A DNA stretch of 64,000 nucleotides from Curtobacterium flaccumfaciens (lineage in GTDB: Bacteria; Actinomycetota; Actinomycetes; Actinomycetales; Microbacteriaceae): the NCBI RefSeq assembly GCF_013359815.1, contig NZ_JABMCF010000031.1:40663-104662 (forward strand). The letters are read 5' to 3'. Shown piece after piece: positions 39,319-48,871 of the stretch. Below the pieces are notes generated by a model. That model did not search any database and was not told the origin of the DNA. It worked only from the letters and a program-made list of their open reading frames with translations. Made by a program: the position numbers and the translations under genes. Positions within the stretch are counted from its first letter, which is position 1. Each line of letters opens with the position of its first letter.

Positions 39319-40131
39319 CTACTTCTGCTCCGCGATGGTCGCGTCGGTGATCTTCGTCGCCACCTTCGGCTCACCGGTGCCGTCGCTGCCGGGGGACGCG
39401 ATGCCCTTCGAGGCGATCTCCGACTCGAGCTCGGACAGACCGCTCGTGACCTTGCCGACGACCGTGTAGCCGCCCGTGGAGCCGTCGAGCGTGGTGTCCC
39501 CGTAGACGATGAAGAACTGCGTCGACTGCGAGTACGGGGAGTCCGACCGCGCGATCGCGATGGTGCCCTTCTCGTAGACGCCGTCCTCCGGCACGTTCTC
39601 GAGCGGGCCGTACTCGAAGCCGGCGTCGCCGGTGCCGTCGCCGTTCGCGGAGCCGCACTGCAGGAACTTCAGGCCGTCGCTGTCGGCGAGCCGATGGCAG
39701 GTGGTGCCGTTGTAGAACTGCTCACGGATCAACGAGATCTCGGCACTCGCGGCCTGCGGCGCCTTCGCACCGTCCAGCTCGATGCCGAGGTCGATGCTCT
39801 TGTTGAGCGTGAGGCTGCCGGTCCAGGTCGCGCCCTTCGCGATCGACTTGCTCGGCACGTCGCCGGTGTTGCCGGCCGTGGCGCTGGCCGACGGCGTGGC
39901 CGTCGACGTCGCGGAGGCGCTCGGGGCCGGGGCATCCGACCCCCGCGATCCAGCGAAGGCGATCTGCGACCCGGTGGCGAGGGCCGCGACGAGGACGAGG
40001 GCACCGGCACCGATCAGGTTGTCCCGCACGCGGCGGCGTCGCTGCCGCTCGTGGAGGCCCTGGCGGGCCTGGTAGAGGCGGAGGCGCTCGCGCGCCTCAC
40101 GGTTGTCACGCGCTGGGTTCTTCGGTGCCAC
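39319..40131 (-). CDS. Membrane-anchored cyclophilin-type peptidyl-prolyl isomerase
   Basis: 270 residues from GTG 40131 on the minus strand. A basic N-terminus (APKNPARDNREARERLRLY) leads to one membrane helix (about 40-60) and a Ser/Ala/Thr linker. A cyclophilin domain follows (about 105-262), with FYNGTTCHRL and KGTIAIARSDSPYSQSTQFFIVYGDT, and lastly GYTVVGKV. The SQ-x-FF core of the active site is present. It should act outside the membrane on secreted proteins. The start is preferred because the following APKNPARDNREARERLR is conserved in relatives as I recall, and a promoter box lies just upstream. Confidence 0.92.
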   Translation of the reverse strand: MAPKNPARDNREARERLRLYQARQGLHERQRRRRVRDNLIGAGALVLVAALATGSQIAFAGSRGSDAPAPSASATSTATPSASATAGNTGDVPSKSIAKGATWTGSLTLNKSIDLGIELDGAKAPQAASAEISLIREQFYNGTTCHRLADSDGLKFLQCGSANGDGTGDAGFEYGPLENVPEDGVYEKGTIAIARSDSPYSQSTQFFIVYGDTTLDGSTGGYTVVGKVTSGLSELESEIASKGIASPGSDGTGEPKVATKITDATIAEQK

Positions 40132-40166
40132 GGTGCTGGTCTGCCCTCTCGTCGCAGTGTGCAACG

Positions 40167-40172
40167 AGCGTA
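40167..40172 (-). promoter_or_regulatory. -10 box of the cyclophilin gene
   Basis: Reads TACGCT on the minus strand, 35 nt before GTG 40131, with GAGAGGG between as a possible RBS. Confidence 0.5.
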
Positions 40173-40227
40173 GCCGAAGGGGCACCGCCACCAGCCGGGA
40201 GGCGCGGCCTGCGTCGGTGGACCGGCC

Positions 40228-40233
40228 TACGAT
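40228..40233 (+). promoter_or_regulatory. -10 box of a leaderless rarA transcript
   Basis: TACGAT ends 6 nt before ATG 40240. Confidence 0.6.
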
Positions 40234-40239
40234 TGCAGG

Positions 40240-41613
40240 ATGGCAGCGGATCGTTCGGGAATGCACGCGCCCACCACGGGTGGTCGCGCCGGTCTCGCGC
40301 AGGGTTCCGTCCCGCTCGCCGTCCGGATGCGCCCCACCAGCCTCGACGAGGTCGCCGGTCAGCAGCACCTGCTCGGCCGCGGTTCGCCCCTGGTGCAGCT
40401 GGCCACCGGCACGCGTGAGAACCCCGGCGGGGTCTCCGTGATCCTGTGGGGACCGCCGGGCACCGGCAAGACCACGCTGGCGCAGGCCATCGCACGGCAG
40501 TCCGGCCGCGAGTTCGTCGAGCTCTCCGCCGTGACCGCCGGCGTGAAGGACGTGCGCGAGGTCATGGAGAAGGCGCTGGCCCACCGCGACCTGTACGGAT
40601 CGACCACGGTGCTGTTCCTCGACGAGATCCACCGGTTCAGCAAGGCCCAGCAGGACGCCCTGCTGCCCGGCGTCGAGAACGGGTGGGTCATCCTGATCGC
40701 CGCCACCACCGAGAACCCGTCGTTCTCGGTCATCTCGCCGCTGCTGTCCCGCTCACTGCTCCTGACGCTCAAACCGCTCACCGATCCCGACCTCGGCATG
40801 CTCGTCGACCGCGCGGTGGAGGACCCCCGCGGGCTCGGCGGTGCCGTCGTCCTCGGTGACGAGGCCCGCAGTGCGATCATCCGGCTCGCGTCCGGCGACG
40901 CCCGACGTGCCCTGACCGCGCTCGAGGCCGCGGCGGCGTCGGCCACCGCCGCGCAGGACGAGGACGACGACACCGTGCCCGTCGTCGACGCCGACACCGT
41001 CGCGGCCGCGGTCGACCGGGCCCTGCTGCGTTACGACCGACAGGGTGACGAGCACTACGACGTCATCAGCGCGTTCATCAAGTCGGTGCGGGGGAGCGAC
41101 GTCGACGCGGCCCTGCACTACCTCGCCCGGATGATCGAGGCCGGCGAGGACTCCCGGTTCATCGCGCGGCGGATCATCATCTCCGCGTCCGAGGACATCG
41201 GCATGGCCGACCCCCAGGCGCTGCCCATCGCGGTCGCCGCGGCCCAGGCCGTGCAGCTCATCGGGATGCCAGAGGGGCGGATCCCGCTGGCCGAGGCCGT
41301 CGTGTACCTGGCGACGGCGCCGAAGTCGAACGCCGCCTACAACGGCATCAACCAGGCGATGGCCGACGTCAAGGCCGGGCGGATGGGCACGGTCCCGATG
41401 CACCTGCGCGACGCGCACTACGCCGGAGCGAAGCGCCTCGGGCACGGCAAGGGGTACGTCTACTCGCACGACGCCGAGCACGGGGTCGCCGAACAGCAGT
41501 ACCTGCCGGACGCCCTCGAGGGCACCGAGTACTACACGCCGACGGCCAACGGCCACGAGCGCGAGGTCGGGCCGCGGCTCGAACGACTCCGGAAGATCAC
41601 ACGCGGCCAGTAG
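40240..41613 (+). CDS. rarA: Replication-associated recombination protein A (AAA+ ATPase)
   Basis: 457 residues from ATG 40240, supported by a leaderless-type -10 box. The N-terminal [18 protein letters not shown], Walker [16 protein letters not shown], Walker [17 protein letters not shown] and the [12 protein letters not shown] sensor region are hallmark RarA/MgsA. The C-terminal part ([42 protein letters not shown]) is the tetramerisation domain of the family. It acts at stalled replication forks. An acidic insert ([14 protein letters not shown]) lies mid-protein. Confidence 0.96.
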   Translation: MAADRSGMHAPTTGGRAGLAQGSVPLAVRMRPTSLDEVAGQQHLLGRGSPLVQLATGTRENPGGVSVILWGPPGTGKTTLAQAIARQSGREFVELSAVTAGVKDVREVMEKALAHRDLYGSTTVLFLDEIHRFSKAQQDALLPGVENGWVILIAATTENPSFSVISPLLSRSLLLTLKPLTDPDLGMLVDRAVEDPRGLGGAVVLGDEARSAIIRLASGDARRALTALEAAAASATAAQDEDDDTVPVVDADTVAAAVDRALLRYDRQGDEHYDVISAFIKSVRGSDVDAALHYLARMIEAGEDSRFIARRIIISASEDIGMADPQALPIAVAAAQAVQLIGMPEGRIPLAEAVVYLATAPKSNAAYNGINQAMADVKAGRMGTVPMHLRDAHYAGAKRLGHGKGYVYSHDAEHGVAEQQYLPDALEGTEYYTPTANGHEREVGPRLERLRKITRGQ

Positions 41614-41645
41614 CGTCGGTGCTTCTGCGCTCGCCCCGATGCTGC

Positions 41646-41651
41646 TAGCAT
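41646..41651 (+). promoter_or_regulatory. -10 box of rpsD
   Basis: TAGCAT, with a weak TTCTGC 17 nt upstream. It implies a leader of about 190 nt before rpsD. Confidence 0.45.
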
Positions 41652-41657
41652 TGCCGG

Positions 41658-41847
41658 GCCTACGTCCTGGTCCTCGAGCACGGCTGCGTCGAGGACAGAG
41701 TGCCACTCCGGTGGTACGGGGGCAGAGGTTCGGACTGTAGCCGTCCGATCCCACAGGCTCATCCCTCTGGATCCCGTCGTCGGGGCCACCGGCACTCGCG
41801 TGCCCGGCCTCCGGTGAGTATTCAGTTCGAACAGAGAAAAGGACCCT
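41658..41847 (+). ncRNA. Structured 5' leader of rpsD (candidate autoregulatory RNA)
   Basis: No gene is seen here, but at least four hairpins are: GTCCTCGA/TCGAGGAC (41670-41696), TGCCAC/GTGGTA with a TCCG loop (41701-41716), TCGGAC/GTCCGA (41730-41748) and GGCAC/GTGCC with a TCGC loop (41791-41804). ACCGG (41788-41792) can also pair with CCGGT (41811-41815). The leader ends in AAAAGGA just before GTG 41848. Ribosomal protein S4 represses its own mRNA in several bacteria, so an S4-binding leader is plausible. I cannot match it to a named motif. Confidence 0.5.
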
Positions 41848-42477
41848 GTGTCTACCAAGTCACGTACCCGCAGCAAGACCCGCCTGTCGCGCGCACTCGG
41901 CATCCCGCTGACGCCGAAGGCCGCCCGTTACCTCGAGAAGCGCCCCTACGGGCCCGGTGAGCACGGCCGTACGCGCCGTCGTGCGGACAGCGATTACGCC
42001 GTCCGCCTCCGTGAGAAGCAGCGTCTGCGCGCCCAGTACGGCATCCGCGAGAAGCAGCTCCGCATCGTCTTCGAAGAGGCCCGCAAGACGAAGGGCCTGA
42101 CCGGTGAGAACCTGGTCGAGCTCCTCGAGCAGCGCCTCGACGCCCTCGTGGTCCGTGCCGGCTTCGCCCGCACCACCGCGCAGGCCCGTCAGCTGATCGT
42201 GCACCGCCACATCCTGGTCGACGGCAAGCTCGTCGACCGCCCCTCCTTCCGCGTCAAGGAGGGCCAGCTGATCCACGTCAAGGCGAAGTCCGAGTCGATG
42301 GAGCCCTTCCAGGTCGCCGCTGCCGGTGGCCACCAGGAAGTCCTCCCGAAGGTCCCGGGCTACCTCGAGGTCGAGATCGAGAAGCTCCAGGCCCGCCTCG
42401 TGCGTCGCCCGAAGCGCGCCGAGGTCCCCGTGACCTGTGAAGTGCAGCTCGTCGTCGAGTACTACGCAGCTCGCTGA
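41848..42477 (+). CDS. rpsD: 30S ribosomal protein S4
   Basis: 209 residues from GTG 41848, with AAAAGGA upstream. It is a primary 16S rRNA binder that starts 30S assembly. The S4 RNA-binding fold spans RLDALVVRAGFARTTAQARQ and VHRHILVDGKLVDRPSF. The N-terminus (TKSRTRSKTRLSRALGIPLTPKAARYLEKRPYGPGEHG) lacks the Cys cluster, so it is the zinc-free form. It stands alone, outside the ribosomal protein operons, behind a long structured leader and before a strong hairpin. Confidence 0.98.
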   Translation: MSTKSRTRSKTRLSRALGIPLTPKAARYLEKRPYGPGEHGRTRRRADSDYAVRLREKQRLRAQYGIREKQLRIVFEEARKTKGLTGENLVELLEQRLDALVVRAGFARTTAQARQLIVHRHILVDGKLVDRPSFRVKEGQLIHVKAKSESMEPFQVAAAGGHQEVLPKVPGYLEVEIEKLQARLVRRPKRAEVPVTCEVQLVVEYYAAR

Positions 42478-42491
42478 TCCACTGATCACAC

Positions 42492-42533
42492 CCGAACGGC
42501 GGGTCGTCCTCTCGAGGGCGACCCGCCGTTCGG
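42492..42533 (+). terminator. Terminator hairpin after rpsD
   Basis: Arms 42492-42506 and 42519-42533 pair perfectly over 15 bp, and the loop can pair further (CCTC/GAGG). It begins 15 nt after the rpsD stop. Confidence 0.8.
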
Positions 42534-42551
42534 CGTTCCGGCACCGGCGAC

Positions 42552-42557
42552 TAAGCT
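42552..42557 (+). promoter_or_regulatory. -10 box before the small membrane protein and alaS
   Basis: TAAGCT, about 44 nt before GTG 42601, just past the rpsD terminator. It probably drives the small gene and alaS. Confidence 0.45.
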
Positions 42558-42600
42558 TGTGCGGGCATGCACCGCCCGGGTGCACAGAGGGAGAGGCCCC

Positions 42601-42783
42601 GTGAAGCAGCTGTTCTTCGTCGCCGTCGGCATCGTCATCGGGTTCGCCGTCGCACACCGGGTCGCCCAGACCTCCGGTGGCGCCCGGCTCTTCGCCGAGG
42701 TGAACGCCAAGACGAAGGCCTTCACGGGTGCCGTCGCGGACGGCTACCGGTCGCGCGAGGCCGAGCTCCGTACCGACGTCTGA
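42601..42783 (+). CDS. Small single-helix membrane protein
   Basis: 60 residues from GTG 42601, with GGGAGAGG upstream. One hydrophobic helix (about 4-20, LFFVAVGIVIGFAVAHRV) is followed by a polar amphipathic tail (KTKAFTGAVADGYRSREAEL). Such short anchors occur between rpsD and alaS in related actinobacteria, often with a DUF948 protein that is absent here. The function is unknown. alaS starts 59 nt downstream. Confidence 0.75.
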   Translation: MKQLFFVAVGIVIGFAVAHRVAQTSGGARLFAEVNAKTKAFTGAVADGYRSREAELRTDV

Positions 42784-42842
42784 GCGCTCCGACCGAGCAG
42801 CCTCGACCCTCCTCCACCCACGACCTGAACCCAGGAAGCACC

Positions 42843-45500
42843 ATGCAGACCGCAGAGATCCGCCGCCGTTGGCTCCAGTACTTCGGTGACCGCGGCCACA
42901 CCGTCGTCCCGTCCGCGTCCCTCGTCTCCGACGACCCGTCGCTCCTCTTCACGGTCGCCGGCATGGTGCCGTTCATCCCGTACCTGACCGGTCTCATCCC
43001 GGCGCCGTTCCCGCGGGCGACGAGCGTGCAGAAGTGCATCCGCACGAACGACATCGAAGAGGTCGGCAAGACCCCTCGCCACGGCACGTTCTTCCAGATG
43101 AACGGCAACTTCTCGTTCGGCGACTACTTCAAGGAGCAGGCGATCCAGTTCGCCTGGGAGTTCCTGACCAAGCCGGAGACCGACGGTGGGCTCGGCTTCT
43201 CGCCCGACGACCTCTGGGTCACCGTCTACGAAGAGGACGACGAGGCGATCGGCTTCTGGAAGCAGCACTCCTCGCTGCCCGACGAGCGGATCCAGCGCCT
43301 CGGCAAGGACACCAACTACTGGTCGACCGGACAGCCCGGACCCGCGGGTCCCTGCTCGGAGATCTTCTTCGACCGTGGCCCCGAGTACGGCATCGACGGC
43401 GGCCCGGCGACGGACGACGACCGCTACGTGGAGATCTGGAACCTCGTCTTCATGCAGTACCAGATCGCCGACGTGCGGTCGAAGTACGACTTCGAGATCA
43501 CCGGCGAGCTGCCGAACAAGAACATCGACACCGGCATGGGGCTCGAGCGCGTCGCCTTCATCAAGCAGGGCGTCGACAACATGTACGAGATCGACCAGGT
43601 GCGCCCGGTGCTCGACCGCGCAGCCGAGATCTCCGGCCGACGCTACGGCGCCGTGCACGAGGACGACGTGCGGATGCGCGTCATCGCCGACCACGTCCGT
43701 TCCTCGCTGATGCTCATCGCCGACGGCGTGAGCCCGTCGAACGAGGGCCGTGGGTACATCCTCCGTCGTCTGCTCCGTCGCACCGTCCGCGCGATGCGCC
43801 TGCTCGGTGTCGAGGCGCCCACGTTCCCCGAGCTCTTCCCGGCGTCCCGCGACGCCATGCGCGACGCCTACCCCGAGGTGGCGTCCGACTACGACCGGAT
43901 CTCCCGCATCGCGTACGCGGAAGAAGAGACCTTCCTCCGCACCCTGGCGCAGGGTACGACCATCCTCGACGTCGCCGTCGAGCGTGCGAAGCAGGACGGC
44001 GCCCCGTCGATCGGCGGCGACACGGCGTTCCTGCTGCACGACACCTTCGGGTTCCCCATCGACCTGACGATGGAGATGGCCGAGGAAGCCGGGGTCCACG
44101 TCGACCGCACGGCGTTCGAGACCCTGATGTCCGAGCAGCGTGCCCGGGCGAAGGCCGACGCGAAGAGCAAGAAGACCGCGATCGCCGACCTGAGCGTGTA
44201 CAGCGCGTTCCGGGCCAAGGGCGAGACGACGTTCCTCGGCTACGACGCGCTCGAGGCTGAGACGCGCGTGCTCGGCATCATCGTCGGCGGTGTGAGCGTC
44301 GACCGTGCGGTCGCCGGTGACATCGCCGAGGTCATCCTCGGCGAGACCTCGCTGTACGCCGAGTCGGGCGGCCAGGACGCCGACCAGGGCTCGATCGTCG
44401 GCAACGGGTTCGACCTCGAGGTCCTCGACGTCCAGCGACCGGTCTCCGGACTGTGGAGCCACACCGTCCAGGTCCGCTCCGGCGAGGTCGGCGTCGGTGA
44501 CGCCGCGAGCACCGTCGTCGACGCGGAGTACCGCCGCGGCGCGACCCAGGCGCACTCCGCGACGCACCTGGTGAACGCGGCGCTCCGCGACATCCTCGGG
44601 CCGGAGGCGCTGCAGGCCGGTTCGTACAACAAGTCCGGCTACATGCGCCTCGACTTCTCGTGGTCGCAGCCGGTCTCGCTCGAGACGCGCTCCGAGATCG
44701 AGGAGGTCGTGAACACCGCGATCCGCACCGACCTCGAGGTCTCCACGCGCATCCTGCCCATCGACGAGGCGAAGGCCCTCGGGGCACAGGCCCTGTTCGG
44801 TGAGAAGTACGGCGCCGAGGTCCGCATGGTCGACATCGGCGGCCCGTGGTCCCGCGAGCTCTGCGGTGGTACGCACGTCGCCTCGAGCGCGCAGATCGGG
44901 CTCGTCAACCTGGTGGGGGAGTCGAGCGTCGGTTCGACGAACCGCCGCGTCGAGGCGCTGGTCGGGCTCGAGGGGTTCCGCGACCTCGCCGTCGAGCGCA
45001 CGATCGTGTCGCAGCTCTCCAGCGCGCTCAAGGCTCCCCGTGCCGACCTGCCGGCCCGCGTGCAGAACCTGATGGAGGACCTCCGGTCCGCCCAGAAGAA
45101 GCTCGCCGAGTACGAGTCGGCGAACCTGCAGCAGCGCGTGCCCGCCATCGCCCGGAACGCCACCACCGTCGGTGCCACCACCGTGGTCGCCGAGACGGTC
45201 GACGGCCTGCAGTCCGGCGACGACCTGCGCTCGCTCGCCACCGGCGTGCGAGGCCAGCTCGGTGACGGCGCGGCCGTCGTCGTGCTCGGTGCCGTCGTGG
45301 GCGGCAAGCCGATCGTGATCGTCGCGACCAACGACGCCGCTCGTGCTGCGGGCGTGCAGGCGGGCCCCCTCGCGAAGGAGGCCGCCGGCGTGCTCGGTGG
45401 CGGTGGCGGCGGCAAGCCGGACCTGGCGCAGGGCGGCGGGACCGACGCAGCAGCGCTCCCCGCGGCGCTGCGTGCCGTGACCGCACGGCTCGCGGGCTGA
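42843..45500 (+). CDS. alaS: Alanyl-tRNA synthetase
   Basis: 885 residues from ATG 42843, with CAGGAAGC upstream. It charges tRNA-Ala. The class II core is at the N-terminus (RRRWLQYFGDRGHTVVPSASL, KCIRTNDIEEVGKTPRHGTFFQM). The editing domain has HSATHLVNAAL and CGGTHV, the four zinc-binding positions that clear mischarged Ser/Gly. The C-terminal DHH-like C-Ala domain ends with GGGGGGKPDLAQGGG. The longer upstream frame is a shadow of the small membrane protein region. ruvX follows after 2 nt. Confidence 0.98.
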   Translation: MQTAEIRRRWLQYFGDRGHTVVPSASLVSDDPSLLFTVAGMVPFIPYLTGLIPAPFPRATSVQKCIRTNDIEEVGKTPRHGTFFQMNGNFSFGDYFKEQAIQFAWEFLTKPETDGGLGFSPDDLWVTVYEEDDEAIGFWKQHSSLPDERIQRLGKDTNYWSTGQPGPAGPCSEIFFDRGPEYGIDGGPATDDDRYVEIWNLVFMQYQIADVRSKYDFEITGELPNKNIDTGMGLERVAFIKQGVDNMYEIDQVRPVLDRAAEISGRRYGAVHEDDVRMRVIADHVRSSLMLIADGVSPSNEGRGYILRRLLRRTVRAMRLLGVEAPTFPELFPASRDAMRDAYPEVASDYDRISRIAYAEEETFLRTLAQGTTILDVAVERAKQDGAPSIGGDTAFLLHDTFGFPIDLTMEMAEEAGVHVDRTAFETLMSEQRARAKADAKSKKTAIADLSVYSAFRAKGETTFLGYDALEAETRVLGIIVGGVSVDRAVAGDIAEVILGETSLYAESGGQDADQGSIVGNGFDLEVLDVQRPVSGLWSHTVQVRSGEVGVGDAASTVVDAEYRRGATQAHSATHLVNAALRDILGPEALQAGSYNKSGYMRLDFSWSQPVSLETRSEIEEVVNTAIRTDLEVSTRILPIDEAKALGAQALFGEKYGAEVRMVDIGGPWSRELCGGTHVASSAQIGLVNLVGESSVGSTNRRVEALVGLEGFRDLAVERTIVSQLSSALKAPRADLPARVQNLMEDLRSAQKKLAEYESANLQQRVPAIARNATTVGATTVVAETVDGLQSGDDLRSLATGVRGQLGDGAAVVVLGAVVGGKPIVIVATNDAARAAGVQAGPLAKEAAGVLGGGGGGKPDLAQGGGTDAAALPAALRAVTARLAG

Positions 45501-45502
45501 CC

Positions 45503-45952
45503 GTGGGCATCCGGTCCGGGCGGCGGCTCGGCGTGGACGTCGGACGCGCCCGGATCGGGGTCGCCGTGTGCGACCGCGACGGCCTGCTGGCGACGCCGGT
45601 CGAGACCGTCCGTCGTGACGACTCGAAGGACCTCCGGCGGATCCTCGAGCTCGCGGACGAGTACGACGTGCTCGAGGTCGTCGTCGGACTGCCGTTGTCG
45701 ATGTCGGGTGGGGACACGGCCTCGACCGAGGACGCCCGCGTGTTCGCGGCCCGGATCGCGGCGCGTCGGCCGGTGCGCCTGGTCGACGAACGACTGTCGA
45801 CCGTGACCGCCCAGCGAGGGCTGCACCAGGCCGGCAAGAACACGAAGAAGTCCCGGGCCGTGATCGACCAAGCAGCCGCTGTTATCATTCTGCAACACGC
45901 GCTCGACCACGAGCGCAGTGCCGGTGCCCCTCCGGGCACCACGCTTCCCTGA
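45503..45952 (+). CDS. ruvX: Holliday junction resolvase-like / pre-16S rRNA nuclease YqgF
   Basis: 149 residues from GTG 45503. The RNase H-like fold shows LGVDVGRARIGVAVCD with the first catalytic Asp, VVVGLPLSMSG, and the C-terminal VIDQAAAVIILQHAL with the last acidic residue. YqgF matures the 5' end of 16S rRNA in E. coli; the name ruvX reflects an earlier proposal. The alaS-ruvX-mltG-aro order is conserved in actinobacteria. Confidence 0.95.
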   Translation: MGIRSGRRLGVDVGRARIGVAVCDRDGLLATPVETVRRDDSKDLRRILELADEYDVLEVVVGLPLSMSGGDTASTEDARVFAARIAARRPVRLVDERLSTVTAQRGLHQAGKNTKKSRAVIDQAAAVIILQHALDHERSAGAPPGTTLP

Positions 45953-45973
45953 CAGGGCTGCCCGGTACCGCAC

Positions 45974-47608
45974 ATGGGTGCTCTCGTCGTCAGCTGTGAG
46001 GACGACGGTGCCCAGGTGGAGTTCCCGACCGAGAGACCGAGGACGTTGGCAGACGATCTGGACTGGAACGCGATCATCGCGCCCGGCAACGACGCCGAGC
46101 GGCGGAAGGCGACTTCCGACCGCACGACAGGCACCGATGACCGCGACGACGCTGGTCAGGTGACCCCACCGCCGGCGCCTCCGTTGTCCCGACGCGAAGC
46201 CCGCGCCCTCGAGGCCGAACGAGCCCGCGTCGCAGCGACCGAGGAGCCGCCTGCCGCCGAACGGACCACCGAGGCTCCGCCAGCCGCACGCGACGAACGC
46301 CCTGCGTCCCCCGCCGACGCACCGATCGCCACCCGCCCCGAAGACCTGCACCCCGAGGTCGCCGCACTGCTGACCGGCGAGCTGCCGACCGAGTCCGCGG
46401 CGACCGCCGCGGCCGGCGGATCCGGAGCCGACGGGACGGACGACGGTGACGCGACCGGCGGCGGTGGTGCCGCGGGAGGCGGCGGGGGCGGGGGACGAGG
46501 CGGCGGAGGACGCGCCTCCAGGCCGCCCCGCGAGCCACGGCCGAAGCGCCGGCGCGGACCGCTCGTCGCGGGGCTCGTCATCGTCGCGGTCGTGCTCGCT
46601 GCCGGCGTCGGGGCGTACACGTTCGCCGCACCCAAGATCCAGCAGCTCATCGCGGCGATCAGCGGCGCGCAGGAGCCCGACGACTACACGGGCAACGGCA
46701 CCTCGAAGGTGACCATCACGATCAAGCAGGGCGACATCGGCGAGAACGTCGCCGCGACGCTGCAGCGCAGCGGCGTCGTCAAGGACTCGAAGGTGTTCTA
46801 CAAGCTCCTGCTGGCCTCGCCGGACGTGCAGTTCCAGCCCGGTTCGTACGCGCTGAAGAAGCAGATGAGCTCGAAGTCCGCGCTGGCGGCCCTGCAGGAC
46901 AAGGACAACCGCGTCCAGGCGTCGATCATCATCCCGGAGGGCACGGCACTCGCCGACATCAAGGCCGGGATGGTCTCGAAGGCCGGTCTGACCGAGAAGC
47001 AGGTCGACGCGGCCGCGAAGGACCTGTCGGCCTACGACCTGCCGTCCGGCGTCACGACGCTCGAGGGCTGGCTCTTCCCCGCGACCTACCCGATCAACCC
47101 GGGCTGGACGGCCGAGCAGTACTTCAAGTCGATGGTCGACACCATGAAGGAGCACCTGTCCGCCGCCGGCGTCAAGGAGGCCGACCAGGAGCGCACCATC
47201 GTCTTCGCGTCGCTGGTGCAGAAGGAAGCCGGCCTCGCGGCCGACTACCCCAAGGTCGCCCGGGTGTTCCAGAACCGCCTCGACCAGGGGATGAAGCTGC
47301 AGTCCGACGCCACGGTCGCGTACGGCACGGGCAACACGCACACCGTGACGACCACGGACGCCGAGCGTGCGGACGCCTCGAACGAGTACAACACCTACGT
47401 GCACGAGGGGCTCCCGCCCGCACCGATCTCCAACCCGGGTGACATCGCGATCAAGGCCGTGACGAACGAGGCCCCGGGCAAGTGGCTGTACTTCGTGACG
47501 GTCGACCTGGAGTCGGGCAAGACCGTCTTCTCGGACACCTACGACCAGCACCTGGTGGCGGTCGAGCAGTTCCAGGCGTGGCTGCGGGCGCACCCCGACT
47601 ACCAGTAG
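45974..47608 (+). CDS. mltG: Endolytic murein transglycosylase MltG
   Basis: 544 residues from ATG 45974; an in-frame TTG at 46046 (reading ADDLDWNAII) is a credible later start. A long cytoplasmic region (about 190 residues, acidic and Pro/Ala-rich, with a Gly-rich run and a basic RPKRRRGP) precedes one membrane helix (about 197-219). The YceG/MltG domain follows, with a LysM-like part (TITIKQGDIGENVAATLQ), LEGWLFPATYPI, and FASLVQKEAGLAADYPKVARVFQNRL carrying the catalytic Glu. It cuts nascent glycan strands and so sets their length. The cytoplasmic part is much longer than in E. coli MltG. Confidence 0.95.
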   Translation: MGALVVSCEDDGAQVEFPTERPRTLADDLDWNAIIAPGNDAERRKATSDRTTGTDDRDDAGQVTPPPAPPLSRREARALEAERARVAATEEPPAAERTTEAPPAARDERPASPADAPIATRPEDLHPEVAALLTGELPTESAATAAAGGSGADGTDDGDATGGGGAAGGGGGGGRGGGGRASRPPREPRPKRRRGPLVAGLVIVAVVLAAGVGAYTFAAPKIQQLIAAISGAQEPDDYTGNGTSKVTITIKQGDIGENVAATLQRSGVVKDSKVFYKLLLASPDVQFQPGSYALKKQMSSKSALAALQDKDNRVQASIIIPEGTALADIKAGMVSKAGLTEKQVDAAAKDLSAYDLPSGVTTLEGWLFPATYPINPGWTAEQYFKSMVDTMKEHLSAAGVKEADQERTIVFASLVQKEAGLAADYPKVARVFQNRLDQGMKLQSDATVAYGTGNTHTVTTTDAERADASNEYNTYVHEGLPPAPISNPGDIAIKAVTNEAPGKWLYFVTVDLESGKTVFSDTYDQHLVAVEQFQAWLRAHPDYQ

Positions 47609-47650
47609 GCGACGACGTCGCACGGACCAACGCTGTGGGAGGATTGCGGC

Positions 47651-48871
47651 ATGCTTCGTTGGTTGACTGCTGGTGAGTCCCACGGACCCGAACTGATCGC
47701 CATGCTCGAGGGCCTGCCCGCGGGTGTCCCGGTGTCGTTCGAGTCCATCCGTGCCGATCTCGCGCGCCGCAAGCTCGGCTACGGCCGTGGCTCGCGGATG
47801 AAGTTCGAGCAGGACGAGCTGCACGTGTCCGGCGGCGTCCGGCACGGCTACTCGCTCGGCAGCCCCATCGCGATCCGCATCGGCAACACCGAGTGGCCGA
47901 AGTGGGTCGAGGTCATGAACCCCGAGCCGATCGAGTCCACCGAGATGTCCCGCGGGCGGAGCGCGCCGCTCACCCGACCGCGTCCGGGCCACGCTGACCT
48001 GGTCGGCATGCAGAAGTACGGCTTCGACGAAGCGCGCCCGATCCTGGAGCGTGCGAGTGCCCGTGAGACCGCCGCACGCGTGGCGCTCGGTGCCGTCGCC
48101 AAGTCGTTCCTGGCCGAACTCGGGATCCGCTCGGTGGCGCACACGCTGCAGGTCGGGACCGTCCGGGTCCCCGACGGCACGGACCTGCCGCTGCCCGACG
48201 ACGTGGACCGCCTCGACGAGGACCAGCTTCGCTGCTTCGACGCCGAGACCTCCGCCCGCATGGTCACCGAGGTCGAGGCCGCGAAGAAGGACGGCGACAC
48301 CCTGGGCGGCGTCGTCGAGGTGCTGTTCTACGGCGTCCCGCCGGGCCTCGGCTCGCACGTGCACTGGGACCGCCGGCTCGATGCCCGCCTGGCCGCCGCG
48401 ATCATGGGGATCCAGGCCATCAAGGGGGTCGAAGTCGGTGACGGCTTCGCGACCGCCGCCCGCCGGGGCTCCGCCGCGCACGACGAGCTGTACCGCGAGG
48501 ACGGCGAGATCTACCGCACGAGCGACCGCGCCGGCGGGACCGAGGGCGGGATGTCCACGGGCACCGTGCTGCGTGTCCGCGCCGGGATGAAGCCGATCGC
48601 GACCATCCCGCACGCCCTGCACACGGTGGACGTCGTCTCCGGTGAGGACGCCTCGGCGCACCACCAGCGCTCGGACGTCTGCGCCGTCCCGGCTGCGGGT
48701 GTCGTCGCCGAGGCGATGGTGGCCCTGGTGCTCGCCGACGCGGTGCTCGAGAAGTTCGGCGGCGACAACGTCGTCGAGACGAAGCGCAACCTCGACGCCT
48801 ACCTCGCGGCGATCCCGGAGACCCTGCGCACGCGCCGGACCGAGCCGTCGGCGACGTCGACCGACCTGTGA
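47651..48871 (+). CDS. aroC: Chorismate synthase
   Basis: 406 residues from ATG 47651, with GGGAGG 8 nt upstream. It converts EPSP to chorismate with reduced FMN, ending the shikimate pathway. Family signatures are GESHGPEL near the start, [33 protein letters not shown] and [10 protein letters not shown]. Its stop overlaps the aroK start (GTGA), giving the coupled order aroC-aroK-aroB. Confidence 0.98.
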   Translation: MLRWLTAGESHGPELIAMLEGLPAGVPVSFESIRADLARRKLGYGRGSRMKFEQDELHVSGGVRHGYSLGSPIAIRIGNTEWPKWVEVMNPEPIESTEMSRGRSAPLTRPRPGHADLVGMQKYGFDEARPILERASARETAARVALGAVAKSFLAELGIRSVAHTLQVGTVRVPDGTDLPLPDDVDRLDEDQLRCFDAETSARMVTEVEAAKKDGDTLGGVVEVLFYGVPPGLGSHVHWDRRLDARLAAAIMGIQAIKGVEVGDGFATAARRGSAAHDELYREDGEIYRTSDRAGGTEGGMSTGTVLRVRAGMKPIATIPHALHTVDVVSGEDASAHHQRSDVCAVPAAGVVAEAMVALVLADAVLEKFGGDNVVETKRNLDAYLAAIPETLRTRRTEPSATSTDL

